From an uncultured Chromatiaceae bacterium (GTDB lineage Bacteria > Pseudomonadota > Gammaproteobacteria > Enterobacterales > Alteromonadaceae), in contig CAMLSF010000026.1 of the NCBI GenBank assembly GCA_946482615.1, forward strand, positions 1-31,572: a stretch of 31,572 nucleotides of DNA. Reading direction: 5' to 3'. Each line of letters begins with the position of its first letter. Position 1 is the stretch's first letter. Below are positions 8,738-17,548 of this stretch, one piece after another. A program made the position numbers and the translations under genes. The notes under the pieces are model-generated. The model was given only the letters and a program-made list of their open reading frames with translations, was not told the DNA's origin and ran no database searches.

Positions 8738-11700
8738 ATGGATCATCAACCTTTAGCCATCACCCGTTTTGCCTTAACCCGGCCTGTGACTTTATGTATG
8801 TTGTTTTTGTCCTTGCTGGTGTTTGGTTTAATCGCGAGCAGAATGTTGCCTTTGGAGAAATTCCCTGGCATCGACATTCCTGAAATTTATGTGCATGTGC
8901 CTTATCCCAATGCCACGCCGAGCGAAACCGAACGATTGATCACCAGGCCGGTAGAAGAAGCACTGGCGACAGTGACAGGCATTAAAAAGATGCGCAGTTT
9001 CTCCAAAGAAGATGGCGCGGACATTTCGCTGGAATTTAACTGGGAAGAAGACATCAATACCAAAAGTATTGAAGTGCGTGAGCGTTTAGACAATATGCGT
9101 CACCTGTTGCCACGGGATGTGGAGCGGGTGATGGTGTATCAGTTTAATACCAGCGATATGCCTATTTTCCAGCTGCGTATTTCCAGTGAACGTGATTTGG
9201 CCATGGCCTATGACTTACTGGAAAGGGTAATTAAGCGCCCATTGGAGCGGGTGCCGGGCGTATCCAAAGTGGAACTCTATGGCGTGGATAAACGCCAGGT
9301 GACTATTCGTCTTGACCCACAACGTATGCGCAATTTGCAGGTCGACCCGGTGCAACTGGTGCAGTTGCTACAGGAAAGCAATTTTGCGATGACCGCAGGT
9401 GAGCTGCGTAATCCTAACGAAAGTATTCTGGTAAAACCTGTAGGGGAGTTCGCCAGTCTGGATGAAATCCGCGCTTTGCCCATTCGCGCCGGTTTAACTT
9501 TAGCTGCAGTGGCTGATGTGATGCTGGAATTGCCAAAACGTATCGAAGGCCGGCATTTACACCAGACCTATGCAGTCGGTATGAACGTGTTTAAAGAGTC
9601 GAATGCGAATCTGGTGGATGTATCCCGTGCGGCTATAGCTGTAGTGGATGCAGCGGGTAAAGATCCTGCTTTTAACGGTATTAACCTGTTCCTGATGGAC
9701 GATACCGCCAAAGGTGTGACGGATTCCTTGTCGAACCTGCTGGGCTCCGGTGCTATGGGTGCTTTATTGTCCTTTGGTGTGTTGTATTTGTTCTTACGCC
9801 ACATTCCAACCACTTTAGTGGTGGTGCTGTCTGTGCCTGTGTCTATTGCTATCACTTTAGGGGCCATGTATTTCCTCGGTTACAGCTTAAATATATTGAG
9901 TATGATGGGGCTGATGCTGGCTGTAGGTATGCTGGTGGATAACTCTGTGGTGGTGACTGAAAGTATCTTCCGTGAGCGGGCTGCTGATCCCGATACCAAA
10001 AGGGCGACTGAGCTTGGCGTTCATCGGGTTAGTCTGGCTGTGCTGGCCGGTACTGCCACCACGGCCATCGTATTTTTACCCAATATTATTGGCCAGAAAG
10101 TGGATGTGACTGTGTTTTTAGAACACGTTGCTATAGCTATCACTATAGCCCTGGGGGTGTCTTTGCTGATGGCTTTGACTTTAATCCCTTTTCTGACCAC
10201 AAAAATTAAGCAAATCCACAGCTCAGACAATGCGGCGCCAAGCAAAGTAGATAAATTTTATGGCCGCTGTTTACGTTGGGTGATGGCATCACCAAAAGCA
10301 GCAACCGGCATCGCCTTTTTATTGTTGTTCAGCATAGCTATTCCAATCAGTCAGGTGTCGGGCGGTGACGATGATGATGGCGACAGCAACAGGGCTTTTC
10401 TGAACTACAACGTGCAGGGCAATTACAACCTGGCCGAGGTAGAGCAGGAAGTAAAGCGGATGGAAGCTTATCTGTATCAGCATCAGGACGAGTATGAAAT
10501 TGAGTCTGTGTACAGCTATTACACACCCAATCATGCCATTTCGATCATTATGTTTAACGATCCGCTGGTAAAACCTGTGTCTGAAATTAAAGAAGCCATT
10601 CGTAAAGGCTGGCCACAGCTGGTGCGTTCACAGCCCAGTTTTGGCTGGAGTGATAACGGCGGTGGTATGCAGGTGCATTTATCAGGCCCTTCGACTGAAA
10701 TGCTGACCAAATTAGCAGCCGATATAGTGCCTGTGATTTCGCAAATCAAAGGGCTGGAAGATGTGCGCTCTGAAATTGCCGATGGTCAGTTTGAAATGCA
10801 AATTCAGCTGAACAACGAAGAGTTGCAACGTCAGGGTCTGGATGCCAGCGAAGTGGCGCAAGCTGTCACTTTGGCGCTGCGTGGTACGAACTTGCGCACT
10901 TTCCGCTCCGACGAGCAGGGTGAGGTGCAGCTGAGGGTGTTGTATGACGAAAAAGTCAGTCATTCACCTGCAGAACTGGCTGCTATTCCTGTATTAGTGA
11001 AAGACAATGTGGTCATTACTTTGGCTCAGGTCGCTGAACTGAAAGTTGAACCACTGCTGTCAGAAATCCGCCGCTTTAACCGTCAGACGACCCTTGCCAT
11101 TGGCATGAATATGAATAAAGACCTGACGATGGATAAAGCCCGTGAAGAGCTGACGAAAAGCTTAAATCAGCTGCAGTTACCAGCAGGTTACGCCTGGTCC
11201 TTTGAAGGCAGCTTCCAGTATCAGGATGAAGCTCAGGGCATTATGCAAATCAATATGTTGCTGGCTGTGGCTATGATTTATCTGGTGATGGCGGCGCTGT
11301 TTGAGTCCCTGATTATGCCAACAGCTGTGATTGGCTCCTTGCTGTTCTCTTTTGTTGGCGTGTTCTGGGCCTTTTTATTCACCGGCACCTCAATGGGTAT
11401 TATGGGCATGATCGGCATGCTGGTGCTGATGGGCATAGTAGTGAATAACGGTATAGTGCTGGTGGACCGCATCAATCAACTGCGTAATGAGCAGCCTGAT
11501 GCAGAGCTGGTGCCACTCATTATCGAAGCCTGCGAAGCCCGGTTACGGCCTATTCTGATGACGGTATCCACTACAGTATTAGGCTTATTACCTCTGGCTT
11601 TTGGTGATGCAACCATAGGCGGCGACGGCCCAAGTTATGCGCCTATGGCCATTGCTATCATAGGTGGTTTGGTGTTCTCAACTTTAACCAGTTTATTACT

Positions 11701-11803
11701 GGTGCCGTTAACCTACTGGGGCTTAATCCGTTTTAACATCCGATGGTCCGGCTTTTTGGGTAAAGCCAGAGTGCTGGCGAATAAGGTGATTACTGCCTCT
11801 TAA
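8738..11803 (+). CDS. RND multidrug efflux transporter, inner membrane subunit 2 (HAE1/AcrB-like)
   Basis: A second, distinct RND pump subunit of 1021 residues. The ATG at 8738 is chosen because AAGGAG (8725-8730) lies seven bases upstream and the protein then begins right before TM1 (TRPVTLCMLFLSLLVFGLI); a frame extension to 8708 would overlap the previous gene. TM4 has GMLVDNSVVVTES (D401, N402) and TM10 has VVNNGIVLVDRINQLRNE (N903, N904, D910), the same relay pattern as its neighbour. A short acidic run (GGDDDDGDSN) follows TM7 at the start of the second periplasmic domain. With one adaptor and two unlike RND subunits, the operon resembles mdtABC. Drug range cannot be predicted. Confidence 0.92.
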   Translation: MDHQPLAITRFALTRPVTLCMLFLSLLVFGLIASRMLPLEKFPGIDIPEIYVHVPYPNATPSETERLITRPVEEALATVTGIKKMRSFSKEDGADISLEFNWEEDINTKSIEVRERLDNMRHLLPRDVERVMVYQFNTSDMPIFQLRISSERDLAMAYDLLERVIKRPLERVPGVSKVELYGVDKRQVTIRLDPQRMRNLQVDPVQLVQLLQESNFAMTAGELRNPNESILVKPVGEFASLDEIRALPIRAGLTLAAVADVMLELPKRIEGRHLHQTYAVGMNVFKESNANLVDVSRAAIAVVDAAGKDPAFNGINLFLMDDTAKGVTDSLSNLLGSGAMGALLSFGVLYLFLRHIPTTLVVVLSVPVSIAITLGAMYFLGYSLNILSMMGLMLAVGMLVDNSVVVTESIFRERAADPDTKRATELGVHRVSLAVLAGTATTAIVFLPNIIGQKVDVTVFLEHVAIAITIALGVSLLMALTLIPFLTTKIKQIHSSDNAAPSKVDKFYGRCLRWVMASPKAATGIAFLLLFSIAIPISQVSGGDDDDGDSNRAFLNYNVQGNYNLAEVEQEVKRMEAYLYQHQDEYEIESVYSYYTPNHAISIIMFNDPLVKPVSEIKEAIRKGWPQLVRSQPSFGWSDNGGGMQVHLSGPSTEMLTKLAADIVPVISQIKGLEDVRSEIADGQFEMQIQLNNEELQRQGLDASEVAQAVTLALRGTNLRTFRSDEQGEVQLRVLYDEKVSHSPAELAAIPVLVKDNVVITLAQVAELKVEPLLSEIRRFNRQTTLAIGMNMNKDLTMDKAREELTKSLNQLQLPAGYAWSFEGSFQYQDEAQGIMQINMLLAVAMIYLVMAALFESLIMPTAVIGSLLFSFVGVFWAFLFTGTSMGIMGMIGMLVLMGIVVNNGIVLVDRINQLRNEQPDAELVPLIIEACEARLRPILMTVSTTVLGLLPLAFGDATIGGDGPSYAPMAIAIIGGLVFSTLTSLLLVPLTYWGLIRFNIRWSGFLGKARVLANKVITAS

Positions 11804-11814
11804 GCTTGAGATGC

Positions 11815-11850
11815 GCCGCTGCTATCTGGCTATTGGCTGGTAGCAGCGGC
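11815..11850. other. Long-loop inverted repeat after the RND operon
   Basis: GCCGCTGCTA (11815-11824) and TAGCAGCGGC (11841-11850) form a perfect 10-bp stem with a 16-base loop, 11 bases after the last RND stop. It is not followed by a T-run on either strand, so it may protect the mRNA 3' end rather than terminate transcription. Confidence 0.6.
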
Positions 11851-11979
11851 AAAACCATACTGACCTGGTTTTGGTCATAGCATTTTGCCCTCCTTTTATC
11901 CCAGCCGGATAAACCGGATAAAATTTCTGTTGTTTACTAAAGCCTTACGATGATCGACCTTTGTATTTTGCCAGTTTTA

Positions 11980-12004
11980 GAGCGGCCTTATGCCGCTCCT
12001 TTTT
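11980..12004 (+). terminator. Rho-independent terminator, plus strand
   Basis: GAGCGGC (11980-11986) pairs with GCCGCTC (11992-11998) around a 5-base loop, followed by CTTTTT. It lies about 180 bases after the RND operon, and only the plus strand has the T-run, so it should end that transcript before the convergent hydrolase gene. Confidence 0.75.
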
Positions 12005-12023
12005 ATATAAAGTGCCTGCTGCA

Positions 12024-13517
12024 TCAGTCCATTTTTTTGAAGTTGATCTGGTTAAAAGACAGGCCTGTCACCTGGTTGCCATTCAGAGTGAAGTGGGCGA
12101 TATCTCCTGAGTTGGGTACCCAGCCTAGTCTTAACGAATCGGCCTGGTCATAACCTGTTGCCACAGTCCGTAACTCTCCCCATTGCAGTTGCGGCTGCTG
12201 TTTGTCCGTCAGGGTCAGTTGAATATCACCCAGTTGTGGGTGGCGATAAGTGCCGACATAAGCTGCTACAGGCAAAGACAGCTGAAAGCTTCGGCCCTGA
12301 ATTTTTTGCTGTTCTTTTAACACAGCCTTTGGCAGCCCGGCCGCTTTTACCAACAAATCATCAAAGCGGGCTGTGACTTTGGTTTTTATGTCGGCTTCGT
12401 TCAGTAACAAACCATAACTGTAATCTGCAATCAGATTGGTGACATGGCCACTTAAAAAGTCTTCATTGTTCAGCACCACTAAGCCGATATTTTTCTCCGG
12501 AATAAAAGACAGATGAGCGTGAAAGCCGGCAAAACTACCAAAATGATGCAGCATGCGCTCACCCTTGTAGTTGCCGCTGTACCAGCCCCAGGCGTAGCCG
12601 GAGCGTTTAAAATCATTGTAACTGCTGTCTGTTACTACTTCGGTTTGTTGTGCTTTTTTAATCACAGGTTGCGGGAACACTGCGCTGTCATTTTGCATTT
12701 GCGCTATTAAAAACTTAGCCAGATCCGGCGCTGTGGCCAGCATGCCACCCGCCGCATGCATGGTCTGATCGGTTTTTTGCAGGTACAGCTCTTGTGCTGG
12801 ATAGGGGCTCATCGCTGAATAAGGTTTCGCCAAGGTCCAGTTTTTGCGCTGGGCTTCACTGACCAAAGCTGTGCTGTGCTGCATTTGAAGTGGTGTAAAG
12901 ATCAGTTGTTGCAGCTGTTGTTGCCAGCTTAAACCAAACTGCTGATCCAGCCAGGTGCTGACTATGTTGTAGCCGACATTACTGTAATTAAACTGGCCTG
13001 TTTTGCTTTCTGCATCCGGATATGATCCCGCCACCAAAGCTTGTAAAGAGGCTGGAGTGTGAATGCCGCTATAGGCTGTGGCCCAAACTAAAGGCTGATT
13101 ATCAACACCGGACTGATGCGTCAGTAGTTGTTTTATCGAAATACGGCTGGCATCAAAACCACTGAATTTGGTATCGGCAAACATCTGCTGTAGCGAAGTT
13201 TTTGTGCTCAGTTTGTTTTGCTGCTCTAACAGCAGAGTCGCCAGGGCGGTAAAAGGTTTAGTGGCCGAGGCAATATAAAACACAGTGTCTGGCTGGACTT
13301 TTTGCTGTGCGGCTATGTCTGCATAACCAAAGTAGCCCTGATACAGCACTTTGCCGTTTTGAATTACGGCAATTGCAGTTCCTGACTGAACAGCGGTCTG
13401 AGTTTTTGTTTTTTCAATCAGCTGTTCCAATTGTGCAAAGTCTTTGTTGCTCAGCGCAGCAGCTGAATTCATAACAAAGGCTGAACTTGCCAGCAGGCAG
13501 AGAATGATGTTGTTCAT
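12024..13517 (-). CDS. Exported serine hydrolase, beta-lactamase (class C)/PBP4* fold
   Basis: The 497-residue protein has an N-terminal signal peptide (hydrophobic residues 3-21, cleavage near SAAA-LSN) and the three motifs of the beta-lactamase-related serine hydrolases: SATK (S84-K87), YSN (178-180) and HFG (325-327). This superfamily includes class C beta-lactamases, D-amino-acid peptidases and esterases. The H-x-G third motif, not KTG, and the extra C-terminal domain of about 120 residues argue against a true AmpC beta-lactamase and favour a peptidase or esterase acting in the periplasm. Its ATG overlaps the stop of the upstream TrmB-like regulator in an ATGA arrangement (13517-13514), so the pair is translationally coupled. 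This implies that the regulator controls both genes, perhaps in response to a sugar or cell-wall product. Confidence 0.87.
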   Translation of the reverse strand: MNNIILCLLASSAFVMNSAAALSNKDFAQLEQLIEKTKTQTAVQSGTAIAVIQNGKVLYQGYFGYADIAAQQKVQPDTVFYIASATKPFTALATLLLEQQNKLSTKTSLQQMFADTKFSGFDASRISIKQLLTHQSGVDNQPLVWATAYSGIHTPASLQALVAGSYPDAESKTGQFNYSNVGYNIVSTWLDQQFGLSWQQQLQQLIFTPLQMQHSTALVSEAQRKNWTLAKPYSAMSPYPAQELYLQKTDQTMHAAGGMLATAPDLAKFLIAQMQNDSAVFPQPVIKKAQQTEVVTDSSYNDFKRSGYAWGWYSGNYKGERMLHHFGSFAGFHAHLSFIPEKNIGLVVLNNEDFLSGHVTNLIADYSYGLLLNEADIKTKVTARFDDLLVKAAGLPKAVLKEQQKIQGRSFQLSLPVAAYVGTYRHPQLGDIQLTLTDKQQPQLQWGELRTVATGYDQADSLRLGWVPNSGDIAHFTLNGNQVTGLSFNQINFKKMD

Positions 13518-14395
13518 GATGACTCCTGATCGTCTGTAAGTGGCTTGGCGCTGTAACGCTGCTGATACTGGTGCTGATAGTGCTGAAAAACCTGATTTTG
13601 CGTGGTAAAAGGGTGCAGATGTGCCGTGTTTTGCAAAATTTGTTGCGCCAGTTGCAGATCGGATTGGCTCAGTGCTTGTTTTAATTCGGTCAGGATCAGT
13701 TCATAAGCCAGGCCCGAAAATATATTCATATTCATCAGGGCACTGCTGCTTTTAAAAGCCTGGATCAGATCTTTTTTGTTGGAATGCAATAAAGCGGTCA
13801 CAAAATGCCGGCCGTCGGCACTTAATTTAAAGCGGATAGTGCCGGTTTTTGCATACACTTCTGCACCATTTTGCCTTAAGGTCAGCATGACTCCGGCTAA
13901 ACTCACCTGTTCATACACTTTCAGCCGCACTTCAACACCCCGTGCGGCTGCCTGTTGCAGTGCTCCGGCAAAATACATCAGCGCATCAGGTTCTATATCG
14001 GCCAGGATCAGATGCTGTGCTGAGTTGATAAAACCTAAGGTTTCAGATAGTACCTGATCCAGGTTACTTAACTGATACACCTGTTCGTTTTCATCAGGCT
14101 CAGGTAAAGCATCCAGTTGTTCAGCCAAAGCTTCTATGGTCTGACTGAACTTACGTTGTTCACTGTCCAGCAACTGGCGCCAGGGCACGGCGCAATAAAT
14201 TTTTTTATCCTGATGGCTTTGGATCACAGCGCCTTTTTGTGTCAGAGATTCCAGCGCTTTATACACATTCGCAACCGCCTTGTTTATCTGTTTGGCAACT
14301 GCATAACCTGTTTTTTCGCCCTGAGTTAAAAGCGCAATATAAAGATCAGTTTCAAGCTCGGTAAAACCTAGTTGATTCAGTGGGATTTTAGGCAT
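13514..14395 (-). CDS. TrmB-family-like transcriptional regulator
   Basis: The roughly 293-residue protein begins with a winged helix of the TrmB type (LGFTELETDLYIALLTQGEK, then KQINKAVANVYKALESLTQKG near residues 35-58). A short coiled-coil stretch (QRKFSQTIEALAEQLDAL) and a C-terminal domain resembling the phospholipase-D-like/TrmB effector region (EPDALMYFAGALQQAAARGV) follow. TrmB proteins are sugar-responsive and commonest in archaea, but similar regulators occur in bacteria. Two adjacent ATGs are possible; AAGAG is six bases from the second (14395) and only three from the first (14398), so I chose the second. It ends in ATGA overlap with the hydrolase gene. A TAGTA/TACTA dyad about 20 bases upstream may be its operator. 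Confidence 0.75.
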   Translation of the reverse strand: MPKIPLNQLGFTELETDLYIALLTQGEKTGYAVAKQINKAVANVYKALESLTQKGAVIQSHQDKKIYCAVPWRQLLDSEQRKFSQTIEALAEQLDALPEPDENEQVYQLSNLDQVLSETLGFINSAQHLILADIEPDALMYFAGALQQAAARGVEVRLKVYEQVSLAGVMLTLRQNGAEVYAKTGTIRFKLSADGRHFVTALLHSNKKDLIQAFKSSSALMNMNIFSGLAYELILTELKQALSQSDLQLAQQILQNTAHLHPFTTQNQVFQHYQHQYQQRYSAKPLTDDQESS

Positions 14396-14416
14396 CATCA
14401 GCTCTTATTTGTTTGA

Positions 14417-14434
14417 TAGTATTTGAAGCTACTA
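14417..14434. promoter_or_regulatory. Inverted repeat, possible operator of the TrmB-like regulator
   Basis: TAGTA (14417-14421) and TACTA (14430-14434) form a dyad with an 8-base spacer, 22 bases upstream of the regulator start. Position and symmetry suit autoregulation, but the arms are short. Confidence 0.35.
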
Positions 14435-14607
14435 CTAATGTGCTGACTAAGCAAATTCCTTTATGTAACTTTTGATTTCAGTAGATACAAAGCCGGTACA
14501 GAACAGGTATTTTTTTACCTGTTACCTTTATTTGCCATTACTCCTCATTGTAAATCAATAAGCTGCATCTATTCTTAGGGCTGGTTTATTCATCTTTGGT
14601 TTTTACC

Positions 14608-15453
14608 ATGTCATGTATGATGAGTTGTCTGCTCTTGTGTGCTCTGATGTTGTTTCCTGCACAGCTCAGAGCTGAGGAGATCATCAGAGTTCGTCATTAC
14701 CACTTGCATCCCCGTCACGATTTTGGTCTGAAACTGATGGAGTTAGTGCTGACAAAACATGGTACGCCTTACCAGATACTGGCCGTGAAATCGAATGAAG
14801 TTTTAACCGAGGGCAGGGTGGAAAAAATGGTGCTGGATGGTGAACTGGATATGCTGTTTATTTCTACTTCCGCAGAACGTGAACGCAGTATGATCCCTGT
14901 TAAAGTCCCTATCTACCGTGGATTACTTGGATTAAGGCTGCTATTGATCAAGCCGGAGCAGAATGAAAAATTCAAAAAAATCAAAAGTCTGAAAGATCTC
15001 AAACCTTTTGTCGCAGGGCACAATGTGCATTGGAGTGACTTTGGCGTATTTAAGGAGAATGGCTTAAAGGTGGTGAGCTCAACCAACTATGCTGCTTTAT
15101 TTGAAATGCTAAAACATGACAGATTTGATTACTTCTCCAGAGGTGTTAATGAAGTATGGGGCGAGTTGGCACAACACTCAGACGAACTTATGATTGCCGA
15201 CAATATCATGTTGTTTTATCAGCATCCGGTGTATTTTTTTGTGGGTAAACACAAACCTGAACTGGCAGTGGCTTTAGAAAAAGGCTTAGCTATAGCGCTT
15301 CAGGACGGTTCTTACAAAGCCTTGTTTCAGAGCTATTACGCAAAAACTCTGCAGCGGGCGGATTTAAAAAACAGAACCATGATTTATCTGAATAATCCGG
15401 CCGTGCCCGCAGGCACAGCCCCTATTGATACCAGTTGGTGGTTCACTCCCTGA
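14608..15453 (+). CDS. Exported solute-binding-protein-like (PBP2 fold) protein, orphan
   Basis: The roughly 281-residue protein appears to be a family-3-type extracellular solute-binding domain: a signal sequence ending in QLRA-EE, then IIRVRHYHLHPRHDFGLKLM opening the first lobe, and a body ending in alternating lobe segments (FYQHPVYFFVGKHKPELA, LQDGSYKALFQSYYAK). Such proteins bind amino acids or other small solutes for ABC importers, or act as sensory domains. No permease or ATPase gene lies nearby, so its partner is unknown and a sensing role is possible. The start is unsure: no good ribosome-binding site precedes the ATG at 14608, a TTG at 14596 is an alternative, and ATGs at 14617/14620 would shorten the signal sequence. 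It stops eight bases before the convergent oxidoreductase gene. Confidence 0.72.
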   Translation: MSCMMSCLLLCALMLFPAQLRAEEIIRVRHYHLHPRHDFGLKLMELVLTKHGTPYQILAVKSNEVLTEGRVEKMVLDGELDMLFISTSAERERSMIPVKVPIYRGLLGLRLLLIKPEQNEKFKKIKSLKDLKPFVAGHNVHWSDFGVFKENGLKVVSSTNYAALFEMLKHDRFDYFSRGVNEVWGELAQHSDELMIADNIMLFYQHPVYFFVGKHKPELAVALEKGLAIALQDGSYKALFQSYYAKTLQRADLKNRTMIYLNNPAVPAGTAPIDTSWWFTP

Positions 15454-15461
15454 GGGGGTTA

Positions 15462-16466
15462 TCACGCAGCCACAGTGACGACCACTTTGCCGCTGTTGCA
15501 CGCCTTTGCCACTTTTTCATAAGCCTGCTCTATGCTGCCAAAGTCAAACTCCTGTGGGTCAAGTCGTATCGTCAACAGCCCTTGTTCAGTCAGTTGACTG
15601 GCCTGACGCAGGATCTCGCCGTGCTGTGCTCTGTGTTGACCTGTTAATAACGGCAGTAAGGTGAAAACACCAGAGTAGCTGGCGGCTCTGAATGATAAAG
15701 GCGCTATGCTGTGAGTGCCCCAGCCGAGACTGCTGACCACATGGCCTGTATAGGTTTTTACGGACTGAAAAGCCTGATCCAGACTGGCGGCTCCCATAGT
15801 GTTGTACACAATATCAAAACCTTTATTGTCGGTATGTTCGGCCAGATACTGCTCTACAGCTGTGTGCTGATAATCAATAAACACAGCGCCTAAAGAACGG
15901 ATATAGTCCGCATCTTTGGCTGAAGCTGTGGCATAAACTTCTGCACCAAAAGCTTTGGCGAGCTGAACTGCGACATGGCCAACACCGCCGGCGCCACCTT
16001 GCACCAGCACTTTATGTCCGGCAGCAACCCTGGCTCTGTGTATCAAACCTTCCCAGGCCGTAATCACCACTAAAGGCATAGCGGCGGCCTGACGGGAGCT
16101 GATGTTCGCTGGTGCTTTGGCCAATAAGTCTGCATCCACTAACTGATACTGAGCCAAAGAACCCTGTTGGCCTGCCACACCGCCCGTCATACCATAGACT
16201 TTGTCGCCTTTTACAAATTGATTGATATCAGGCCCTGTTGCAACCACTTCACCCGCCATGTCGATGCCCAATACGGCGGGAAAAGGCTGTTTGGCATGGG
16301 CTGCTTGTCCAGCTCTGATCTTTAAGTCCAGTGGGTTGATGCCAGTTGCGGCCACTTTCACCAGCACCTGACCTATGCCGGCTTGAGGGATAGCTTGTTG
16401 GGTTAATTTGAAACTGCCATTGGCTTCGGTGATTTGTAACACATGCATACTGTGTTGAGTGCTCAT
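15462..16466 (-). CDS. Quinone-oxidoreductase-type MDR dehydrogenase (NADP-dependent)
   Basis: The 334-residue protein is a zinc-independent member of the medium-chain dehydrogenase/reductase superfamily, related to quinone/zeta-crystallin oxidoreductases. The GroES-like half contains VAATGINPLDLKIRAGQ and FPAVLGIDMAGEVVATG. The cofactor half carries the Rossmann motif VQGGAGGVGHVAVQLAKAFG (about residues 154-173). The Cys/His zinc ligands of alcohol dehydrogenases are missing. It probably uses NADPH to reduce quinones or alpha,beta-unsaturated carbonyls in the cytoplasm. GAGGA lies about seven bases before the ATG at 16466. It is divergent from a LysR regulator, the usual layout for a gene controlled by its neighbour. 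Confidence 0.87.
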   Translation of the reverse strand: MSTQHSMHVLQITEANGSFKLTQQAIPQAGIGQVLVKVAATGINPLDLKIRAGQAAHAKQPFPAVLGIDMAGEVVATGPDINQFVKGDKVYGMTGGVAGQQGSLAQYQLVDADLLAKAPANISSRQAAAMPLVVITAWEGLIHRARVAAGHKVLVQGGAGGVGHVAVQLAKAFGAEVYATASAKDADYIRSLGAVFIDYQHTAVEQYLAEHTDNKGFDIVYNTMGAASLDQAFQSVKTYTGHVVSSLGWGTHSIAPLSFRAASYSGVFTLLPLLTGQHRAQHGEILRQASQLTEQGLLTIRLDPQEFDFGSIEQAYEKVAKACNSGKVVVTVAA

Positions 16467-16558
16467 CTGGATGTCCTCTGCTGTGATTTGTTGGGCGCCC
16501 TGTTATTAGGCTGAATGCAGTATTGCCCATGCCAAAAAGAACTGAAATCAACTAATAT

Positions 16559-16573
16559 GCATTGATGTCATGC
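16559..16573. promoter_or_regulatory. Dyad in the oxidoreductase/LysR divergent promoter region
   Basis: GCAT (16559-16562) and ATGC (16570-16573) form an interrupted palindrome, 33 bases upstream of the LysR start and about 90 from the oxidoreductase start. LysR regulators bind dyads of about this size in such gaps. The arms are only four bases, so this is weak. Confidence 0.3.
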
Positions 16574-16605
16574 GAAAATGTATGAGGCAGTTGAAGAGGA
16601 CAGCG

Positions 16606-17472
16606 ATGGAACATCTGGACTGGAGCGATATCCGTTTATTTCTGGCAGTGGCGGAGCAGGGCACCTTAACAGCAGCTGCACGAGCTGTAGGTTTTACTCA
16701 GCCAACTTTAGGCCGGCGTATTCAAAGTCTGGAGCAGAGTTTGGGTTTGAAGCTGTTTCAGCGCACCGCAGAAGGTTTTCTGCTGACCGAGGCTGGGCTT
16801 GCTTTGTTACCAGCGGCCAAACGTATGGCCGAAGAAGCTGATGCAGCAATGCGCCAGTTGGCCGGGCAGGAAGAAAAACTGACAGGGACCTTACGTATTT
16901 CGTCTTTTGACTGGTTTAGTCATTATGTATTGGCCGATTGTTGCGCTGGTTTTTTGCAGCTGCACCCGGAAGTCAGCATAGAGCTGCTTAATGACAGCAG
17001 ACTGTTTAATCTGGCTCGGCGTGAGGCGGATCTGGTGTTCCGGCTGCAGGCTTTTGATCAGCCGGATATAGCACAGCGTAAGCTGCTGCAGCTGGATTAT
17101 GGCTTGTATGCTGCCGCTGGTTTTGACTTGCGTTTACTCACTACTCCAGAGCAGCTCAGGCTGATTAGTATGGACAGTTATTTTAGCGATGTGCCGGATG
17201 TGGCCTGGCTTAAAACTCAGTTTCCCGGCGCAAAGCTGGCCTTTAGCAGCAATAGCAGAGAAGCTCAGGCCAGACTATGTGTAGCCGGATTTGGGCTTGC
17301 TGTGTTGCCTGTGCGGATGGCTGAGCAAATTCAGGGATTGCAGCAATTAGCTATTGCTTCAGCACCGCCGTCACGGCCGATCTGGCTGGGTTATCATCAG
17401 GACTTGCGTCATCAGCGCAGGCTCAGAGCTTTTATAGACTTTATGACGCAATGGCTTAATGCTGCTGAATAG
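16606..17472 (+). CDS. LysR-family transcriptional regulator
   Basis: The 288-residue protein has the LysR N-terminal winged helix (DWSDIRLFLAVAEQGTLTAA, then AVGFTQPTLGRRIQSLEQSL, residues 5-46), followed by an inducer-binding domain of two periplasmic-binding-protein-like lobes. The ATG at 16606 is preferred because AGAGGA ends five bases upstream and the HTH then starts near residue 6; an in-frame ATG at 16570 lies inside the promoter dyad. It is transcribed away from the MDR oxidoreductase gene, which is its likely target. A strong bidirectional terminator follows 17 bases after its stop. Confidence 0.9.
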   Translation: MEHLDWSDIRLFLAVAEQGTLTAAARAVGFTQPTLGRRIQSLEQSLGLKLFQRTAEGFLLTEAGLALLPAAKRMAEEADAAMRQLAGQEEKLTGTLRISSFDWFSHYVLADCCAGFLQLHPEVSIELLNDSRLFNLARREADLVFRLQAFDQPDIAQRKLLQLDYGLYAAAGFDLRLLTTPEQLRLISMDSYFSDVPDVAWLKTQFPGAKLAFSSNSREAQARLCVAGFGLAVLPVRMAEQIQGLQQLAIASAPPSRPIWLGYHQDLRHQRRLRAFIDFMTQWLNAAE

Positions 17473-17489
17473 CTCTGGGGCGCAAAACA

Positions 17490-17525
17490 AAAAGTCCGTC
17501 CGATCATCAGATCAGACGGACTTTT
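17490..17525. terminator. Bidirectional rho-independent terminator between lysR and pntB
   Basis: AAAAGTCCGTC (17490-17500) pairs with GACGGACTTTT (17515-17525). Inside, after one mismatch, GATC (17502-17505) pairs with GATC (17510-17513) around a 4-base loop. A-rich and T-rich flanks serve both convergent genes. Confidence 0.9.
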
Positions 17526-17548
17526 GCCTTGCCTGGCTGAATAGCCTG

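Noticed and set aside
11950..12153. 67-residue plus-strand open frame after the RND operon
   Set aside because: It contains the terminator at 11980-12004 and overlaps the hydrolase 3' end; no ribosome-binding site.
12024..13517. Acquired antibiotic-resistance beta-lactamase
   Set aside because: The SxxK and YxN motifs are shared by many non-resistance hydrolases; the third motif is HFG and there is an added C-terminal domain.
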